Source: Termitomyces sp. T153
Taxonomy: Eukaryota > Basidiomycota > Agaricomycetes > Agaricales > Lyophyllaceae
DNA: 64,000 nt
Direction: 5' to 3'
Assembly (NCBI GenBank): GCA_018296165.2
Contig: JACKQL020000070.1
Location: 1 to 64,000, forward strand
This document shows, one piece after another, positions 57,855 to 64,000 of this stretch. The notes below the pieces were generated by a model, which was not told the origin of the DNA, did no database searches, and worked only from the letters and a program-made list of their open reading frames with translations. A program made the position numbers and the translations under genes. The first letter of the stretch is position 1; every line of letters begins with the position of its first letter.

Positions 57855-60034
57855 TGATGCCCGCATTATCTCCGCACACACAATCAAATAACTCCGATGT
57901 CTATGGTCTACCCGCGCCGGGGAACCCTTATGATTCATACGGCCCTGCCCAATTTGCCGAGGCACATTGAGTCGTGGATCCGACACCAAACGTCCCCTCT
58001 GCTCCAGTTACTTTCATACAACGGCTCCCCCCACGGACACCTTCCCCAACTCACACCCAACTCCCAACCCCTCGCGCAAACCGTCAAATCATCTTCCACC
58101 CCACCCCTACACTCCCCGCCAACTCCGCTCTCTCGCACAAAGTCGACCCCGACATCACCCAAAGAATAACATCCTAAAGCCTGGCGACCATCCGATCGAA
58201 TGAGTAACAAGGTCTCCGGCACCGCGCCAGCCCTCCGACCCACAATAATGCCAACCTGCCATGGAACAGTCACCCACAGCGCGAGGATCGCCAGCTACAA
58301 AGAAACCACTGAGAACGCGCTTCCCCGAAGCCCGCCTGTGGATCCACCGGCCCCCCAGCAACCCCGCAGACCGACGAACGCGACTAATCACCAACAACAT
58401 CACCAAACCCTATTATCGACCCCCTCCAAGGAAATAAACCCTCCGACAACTAACCCCGAAACCATTGAAATCAAGCTCGAATCCACCACAGGACAAGAAC
58501 CTCAGACCTAGGCTATGCTCCAACCCCGTGACCTGCTTCCGGACCTCGATCGATCGGCCGTCACCTCCGCCCAACAAATGAAGGGGCCCTGACTTCCCCG
58601 ACCCGACCCTGACAACCCCGGAACAGGACCAAAACATCCCCGAGCTTACACTCCGCCACCAGACTACGCCACCTCCCACGAAGGAATCCCCAGCATAGGG
58701 GCCACCCCGAACCAACTATAGGAAAAAGGACCCTATACGAAGTAATTCCCCAAGCACTCTAAATTCGCTGACATGTTCATATAAGGGAGGGAGAAGCCCC
58801 ACCATCATCTAGAAAACAACGATCGGCCATTTAAGCGACCGACAACCCCCAGGGGCACGCGCTCCCATATCCTCAAAAGACCTCCCCCATATGGCTCGAC
58901 GACCCAAAACGACCCCGCGCCAGCCCGAAACAGCCCCACCCAGGACCCCTCCGAACCCATCAACCCAGCTCCGGACCCTGGCGACACGACTCCAGGGCCT
59001 CCGCTCCGACCCCGACATCTGACCAAGAAAACTCACAGCGCCGGCTCAACAACGATGCCCTGGTAGCCCCAACTCCGCAACAGAAATCACCACCCACTCC
59101 GAACCCCGCCCCTACACCGGAATATGTCCGCCCGAACAGGGGCCACATCACCGGGGCCTCCAGACAAGCTGGCAGTGCCTCCCCCCACTATCACCCCTGC
59201 ACTTGCACAATCTCCGGACCGCTCCGGAACACGAATGAAGAGTAAATCCGACCCTGCCGCATCCCCCGGGGAGCCCCACTCCAGTGCCCTCCCGCGGCCG
59301 ACCTTCCCACCGCCCCAACAACCATGAACAACCAACAAACCCCCACCAAGTGACCCTTGAGTCGACTCCGGGACCACCCACTTCTTCCCGATGAAGGGAC
59401 CACAGACCCCCGAACCTCCGAACTCGAGGAAGTATCAGAAATACGTAAGACCCCCTTTGTCCGCCACGGGCTTACCTTTGGTCAGGAGAACAATATCACG
59501 TAGATGACCCGGAACCCCAAATTGGGCCCCGGGCCCGAAGGAACTGGTTGGGACTGATCACCCCGCATCCTACCCCCTCGGTCATCGACACTCCGGAGCA
59601 CACCAAAGCGCCACCCGAAGCAGGCCCGCCCACAGACGCAGCACTCCAGAACACAACCCCGACCCGGACCAACTATACTGCGAAGACGAACCCCGCCTCA
59701 CCCAACCCCGCCAATAAAAAAGGGCCCGCCCGCCTTCACCACCAATACCGACGTAAGGGCTAGACCATGGGAAGACCCCCATTACCCCCCGCCCACCGCA
59801 CCGCCAAGACAACCAAAGCCCCGAACCCGTTGGGCGCCGTACAAAATTCAAAGGCCACCCTCTACTACCAAAACGGCGCACGTCCCCTACACCCCCAGTC
59901 GAAAATTTCCGAGAAAAGAATTCAACGACACCGCCCGAAATGCCGGGGACCCCACCGGAGAACTCCCACCAACCCCGACAGACCCCGGGAGCCCTCCTGC
60001 GATGCCCCGCCCCGTCCCGACCAACCCCGGGACT
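57855..60034 (+). pseudogene. collapsed gag-pol debris of element D
   Basis: 2.2 kb against nearly 8 kb in element C. The gag start is recognisable (MPALSPHTQSNNSDVYGLPA, NPYDSYGPAQF). Near 58738-58790 a short stretch matches the linker before RT (GAAGTAATTCCCC..AAATTCGCTGAC). The end near 60000 matches the pol tail (CCCCGGGACTAG). No RT, RNase H or integrase motif is present. Many stops. Confidence 0.65.
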
Positions 60035-60269
60035 AGCCAGCGCAGACGGCACTAGCGGGCGTAACCCCCGCCTCTGGACTCACTAGGGATTCAACTCCCT
60101 CTCACACCCCTGCGTGTTTCGCTTACTTTGCCCTCCGACAAAACTAAAAATCTCACTTCACACGCCCAGGGACCAAGAAATGACATGTTCGCGTACAAAA
60201 GATCATATATACATTAGGCGGGGAAGGCAGCAAGTCCGAGAGCGACAAGAAACGAGGCCCACGCCCATC

Positions 60270-61400
60270 TCACTCCCTCCCCGGACCTCCCGGAAGCCCA
60301 ACCCCCAGGTCGACCTCCATCTGGGCCCGCACCACCGCTAGGATCTCCGCCAACCCCGGCAATGCCTCCCCCGCATCGGCCGCCACCTCCCACCACGACC
60401 CCGGGGCCACCGCATTGCGTCGCCGATGCCCCGCCAGCAACCTCTCCAACCGCGCCATTCCCTGCTGCAACTCTGGAGGCTGGACCGCGGACCCCTGCGT
60501 CAACCCGTCCTGAATCGACGCGAACGCCGCGGAGGCACCGTCCAAGAGGACCCGATGCTCCCGCACCCAGCCTAAACTCCGAAAATGAACCGTCAATAAC
60601 GAACGGAGGAACGGGAGACAACTCACGAAGAATCCCCGCGCGACCCGAGGCGGCCTCGTTGGCCAACCAATCCTCCCTCCGCCTCGCCGCCTCCAGCTCC
60701 GCCCACAACGCATCCCCCTCCGGAACTCGTCCCCGCCCCTCCGCTTCCCCCGCGGGTTGCCCCTCCACCTGCGCCAGACGCTCCCGCAGACCCCGCACCT
60801 CTAGCGCCCGCTCCGTCGCCACGCGCACCGAAGTATTCCTCTCCCGCTCCATCGCTTCCTTCTCCGTCCGCGCCGCGTCACGATCCTCCCTCGCCTGGCG
60901 GAGCTCCCCCTCCCGTACTGCCAACGACGTCGTCAAGGCCTCCACCTGCTTGCGAAGGAAGACCTCCGTGATTGAAGGAATCGGCGCGGAGGGACTCGAC
61001 GACCGCTCCGAGGGAACGCCAGGGACAGGGGAAAAGAGGGAAGACTCGGGAGGCCCCGCCGACAACTCGCGCCCACGCGGCCTCTTGCTGGGTCCCGCCC
61101 CCGAGGGTGGGGAAGCTCGACGCTTTCCCCGAACCACCACCGAAGACGCCCCCTTCCCCTTTGGCACCGCGGGACGAAACTTGGTCCGCTTCGGAACCCC
61201 CGGAAGGTCCACCACTACTACTACGGACGACTCTACCGGAACCCCGTTAACCATCCCGAAAGGAAAATTCGACAACACTTACGACTCCGGTCCCTAACGC
61301 TACCCCGGCGCCGACGCTCGAACTCCTCACCCCCACTGTCATACACCACCACCTCGTCTAAATCGGCGGGAGAAACCACTGGAACGCTGGGGGAAGACAT
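60270..61400 (-). CDS. antisense accessory gene of element D: coiled-coil protein
   Basis: The start at 61400 (MSSPSVPVVSPADLDEVVVY) opens exon 1 to 61283. A 50-nt GT-AG intron (61282-61233) joins it in frame to SSVVVVVDLPGVPKRTKF. A basic stretch (RGKRRASPPSGAGPSKRPRG) precedes a long coiled coil (RQAREDRDAARTEKEAMERE). The conserved LWAELEAARRREDWLANEAA then reaches a second intron beginning GTGAGT at the same codon as in element C. The last exon has REHRVLLDGASAAFASIQDG, PGSWWEVAADAGEALPGLAE and ends LPGGPGRE at 60270. No premature stop is seen. The Zn-cluster exon of element C is absent. The frame is open where gag-pol of the same element is ruined, which suggests selection or recent insertion. 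Function unknown. Confidence 0.68.
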
Positions 61401-61597
61401 GACAAAATTTGGGAAACCCCGGGGCACGCCCAAAGCTTTAAATTGAGTGAGGAGGACCCTGACGAAACGGCGGCCGCGCTTCGACTTCGCCTCCCATGCC
61501 GCTATCACTCGCTGCGGATTGATCAATATTGCTCGGCTTCGACTCCCACGCCCCGCCGATCCCCGTCCTGCCCCGCGTCTCGAAGGGTCTCGACGCT

Positions 61598-61610
61598 GAA
61601 AGGGGGGTGA
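61598..61610 (+). other. polypurine tract of element D
   Basis: GAAAGGGGGGTGA immediately precedes the 3' LTR, where plus-strand DNA synthesis of LTR elements starts. Confidence 0.8.
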
Positions 61611-62775
61611 TGTCACGACCCGTTCCCCAAAACCCCGCACATCGTCCATCAAACCCCCGAACCCCCAAAAGGACCCCCAACGCTCCGCCGAACTTCCGCC
61701 CATGCCCACGCCTACTTCGGCTAACTCCGACACCTCCCCGGCTAACTCCGACGGCCCCCTGGCCAACTTCGGTGCCTGCCCCGCAGCCACTGACACTTAC
61801 CCTGGGCTTCCCAAACCCCGAGAACCACCCCCGCTATTCCTGATCTTTGCCCACCCATCATTAACTCAACACCCTGCTTCCTCCGACCTATTCCGGAATA
61901 TCACGACAACCTCGGAACAACCCGCGATCCCATCAACGTATCAGCGCGGCACGATCTTCGATCACAACCGACACCCGCCCGCTCCGTCAAGCCCCGCCAA
62001 GCCCCGCCGCCACAGCCGACGTACCCCGAAGTCCTCCGGTAGTCAGTATATAAGTCATCGAGTAGCTCTTCGTACCCCAGTCTTGATATTGCTTAACGTT
62101 ACCTATGGTCTGATTGCTTCCTTTTTGTGTTTCGTGTTCGTTTTCGTGTCTTTTTCTCCTTACTCTCAGTTTCCCGGTCTTATCTCAGTCTCCCGATCTT
62201 ATCTCAGTCTCCCGGTCTTATCTCAGTCTCCCGGTCTTGTCTCGTCCCCTTTTCGTTATCGTTCTCGTTATCGTTTCGTACCTCCACTCGAATCTACTCT
62301 TGTTCCATAATGTCTCGTCCAACGCTGTCTCGGTGACGTCGTCTGACCCTTGTGCCCAATTCTTCATCAACCCTAACGACCTCACGAACTCCGCGATTAT
62401 AATTACGAACCCCGACACCCCTTACCAGGTCCGAACCTCACTCTTCGCTCGGTCCCGGACTCCATCAACTCCAAATGATCTCCCATCAAACCCCGGCTCC
62501 GCCCCCATTGATCACACAGCCACCTACTCCCTTGCTTCCGCAAATCTCCCGTACGGCCTTCTGCCTGAACCCCGCCAAGACCGTCTCATTTCCCCACAAT
62601 CCGACTTCTCCGGACCTTCCCGGATCTGTCTGGATCACATCTCCCCAATTACCCGTGCAAACCACCAGGACCCAGAATGTCTTTGAGTGTCCGGTCACCA
62701 ATGCAGGGGAATCACGCCCGCCTAGTAAGGACTCGCCCAGTGCAGCTGCGCCCCCGAGGTCAGCGGACCCTGACA
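61611..62775 (+). repeat. 3' LTR of element D
   Basis: Same length and ends as the 5' LTR. By eye it differs at about ten positions, most at CpG sites (for example CGTGTC against TGTGTC and GACGTACC against GATGTACC). AGTCTTGATATT lies at 62079-62090. Confidence 0.93.
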
Positions 62776-62889
62776 GCAGGCACCATGGGTGAACAAAGGT
62801 CAGGGTGAGTTGAGGGGGTGTTGGTGGGGACTCCAGGGGAGCAGAGTTGCTTGGGAAGAGGTTTGGAGGTCCGGGAGTGGGTTGTGACA

Positions 62890-64000
62890 GGAGGCATGTG
62901 GGGCTAAAAGGTACCATCTCAATGGATCTGATAGCAGGTCCCAGGGCAAAAGTCCTAGGAGCCATGGTGGATGACACTACACTAGTGCTGACCCAAATCT
63001 GGGCTGCATCAGCCAAGCTTGAGGTTATAGAATGTTGGGGAGTCAAGTGGGTTGCTGCTAACTGTATGTCTGCCCCCATGAGGTCAGTCATCAACATAAT
63101 CATGTCTTTGCCATCCTCCTCTGGCAGCAGCTCCACAAAGTTGATTCCCACCACTGCAAAATGTTTGTCAGGTAGTGGTAATGGGTATAGTGAATTAGTG
63201 GGTTTGGATGTTTGATCTTTGTTTCTCTAGCATTGCATGCACAAGGGTATGTAAGCCTGCTCAAGGTCCCTATGCATATTGGGCCAATAATATGAGCTTC
63301 TGAGTGAGTGATAACTCTTTTTAAACCCAAAGTGTTCCATCATATTGTGGGCTGAGTTGTATAACAGTTTGTAAACACAAGTGCTGCTGGGTATGAAAAG
63401 TTGATGCCTAACATACACCAGGCCATTCTCCATGCATCTTCCATTGATGCTGCCTTGCTCAATGTCTTCTCACACCTGCTTGGCAAAGCTGTTGGTCTTG
63501 TATCCCTCCACAATCTCTTTTGCAAGGCTCTCATCTGTGATGATGTGAAGGGCACCTCTTGCAACTTCTTGTGGCACTAGAGATTGGGTATGTGCCAGCA
63601 TGCATGCTGGAAAGGCTGGTGTAGGTGCTTTGTCTAGCATACATGAGAGTGCATCTGCTGCTGTGTTGTCTTCCTCCTGGACATACACAATGTTGTAGTT
63701 GAAGTCTGCAAGGAACATTGACTAATGTGCTTGTCTTCTTGACATCTCTTTCTGTGAGTAAAAGTACTTGAGGGTGTGGTGATCTGTGTAGACTTCAAAG
63801 TGCATGCCAAGAAGACTGGATCACCATTTATTTGAGGCCTTCATAATTACTAGCAACTCTTGTCTGTTTACTGGGTAGTTCCACTTGGCTTGTGTGAGCT
63901 GGTATGAATTGTATGCTACAGGTCTTGCCATCTCCCATATTTCTCCAAAGCTCAGGATTGTGCCTGTGCATCTGTTGCTGGCATCTGTTGTCATGAAGAT
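62890..64000 (-). pseudogene. decayed minus-strand Gypsy pol (RNase H to integrase)
   Basis: Reading down from the window edge the minus strand shows RNase H text (EVYTDHHTLKYFYSQKEMSR; LADFNYNIVYVQEEDNTAAD). The integrase zinc finger follows (HNMMEHFGFKKSYHSLRSSY, YWPNMHRDLEQAYIPLCMQC), then the start of the core (GINFVELLPEEDGKDMIMLM and MGADIQLAATH). It then loses similarity before the LTR end at 62889. Stops and frame changes interrupt it. CG is rare. It may be the pol of the element to which LTR F belongs, on the same strand. The window edge truncates it. Confidence 0.75.

Larger units (their letters stand above)
56660..62775 (+). mobile_element. complete but non-autonomous Gypsy element D
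   Basis: LTRs 56660-57824 and 61611-62775 (1165 bp each) are about 99% alike. Perfect target duplication GCAGG lies at 56655-56659 and 62776-62780. A primer-binding site (57826-57836) and a polypurine tract GAAAGGGGGGTGA (61598-61610) are in place. The internal 3.8 kb has gag-pol debris with no enzyme domain, plus an antisense gene. Mobilisation would need enzymes from a relative. Confidence 0.93.
55894..62889 (-). mobile_element. old minus-strand LTR (copy F), split by element D
   Basis: Two parts, 55894-56659 and 62776-62889, join across element D to give a CpG-poor LTR like copy A. The TGTCA start is missing, but the end GTTGTGACA (to 62889) is present. Between A and F, CG is replaced by TG or CA again and again. 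TATATAAG (complement near 56310) and the 12-mer at 56283-56272 survive. The LTR is truncated exactly where element C ends. The coordinates given span the inserted element. Confidence 0.78.

Overview
The window is nuclear DNA of a filamentous basidiomycete, most likely an agaricomycete mushroom. The evidence is many 45-60 nt GT-AG introns, an F-box gene of the type expanded in Agaricomycetes, conserved fungal genes (PMT2-type O-mannosyltransferase, mitochondrial malate dehydrogenase, cyclin C), and sushi/Tf1-like Ty3/Gypsy chromoviruses in several states of decay.

Layout. Positions 1-16.4 kb hold five protein genes: an unknown six-exon gene, an epoxide-hydrolase-like enzyme, an unknown multi-exon gene, an F-box protein and a large proline/glutamine-rich protein. 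A shrunken pseudogene copy of the third gene lies at 11.3-11.9 kb, and a CpG-poor repeat block with a 92-bp tandem repeat at 1.9-3.1 kb. From 16.6 to 23 kb there is a 59-bp tandem repeat followed by decayed Gypsy remnants, into which a younger solo LTR (21633-22798, target duplication CAGAT) inserted. Two decaying genes follow at 23.5-26.5 kb: a frameshifted proline-iminopeptidase-like hydrolase and a C-terminally truncated CNNM/Mam3 transporter. Then comes another CpG-poor transposon graveyard (28-31.3 kb).

The 31.4-38.2 kb stretch is a compact housekeeping block: PMT2 (+) and mitochondrial MDH (-) converge, and MDH and cyclin C (+) diverge from a shared 248-bp promoter interval. From 38.2 to 45.0 kb the DNA has almost no CG dinucleotides; it holds a tRNA-like SINE array, a 145-bp tandem duplication, a foldback element and a repetitive acidic ORF.

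From 45.0 to 64.0 kb is a nest of Gypsy elements. Element C (45048-55893) has a 5' LTR, gag, two tandem retropepsin-like domains, RT, RNase H, integrase and chromodomain, and an antisense spliced gene after pol. Its gag is split by a solo LTR (46694-47845, duplication CCTGG) and its 3' LTR is missing. Element D (56660-62775, duplication GCAGG) is complete with 1165-bp LTRs but has a wrecked gag-pol, yet keeps the antisense gene. D sits inside an older opposite-strand LTR (F), beyond which lies a decayed minus-strand pol.

Three signals stand out. (1) All LTRs of the family carry the 12-mer AGTCTTGATATT about 30 bp after a TATATAAG box, and the sequence just after the 5' LTR is its reverse complement, as expected of Tf1-style self-priming. 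(2) An antisense gene with conserved introns, coiled coil and (in C) a Zn2Cys6-like cysteine cluster sits between pol and the 3' LTR of two divergent elements. (3) Decay is concentrated at CpG: old blocks are nearly CG-free, LTR differences sit at CpG, and most early stops in gag-pol are TGA where arginine (CGA) fits. All calls are from reading the sequence; no database search was run.
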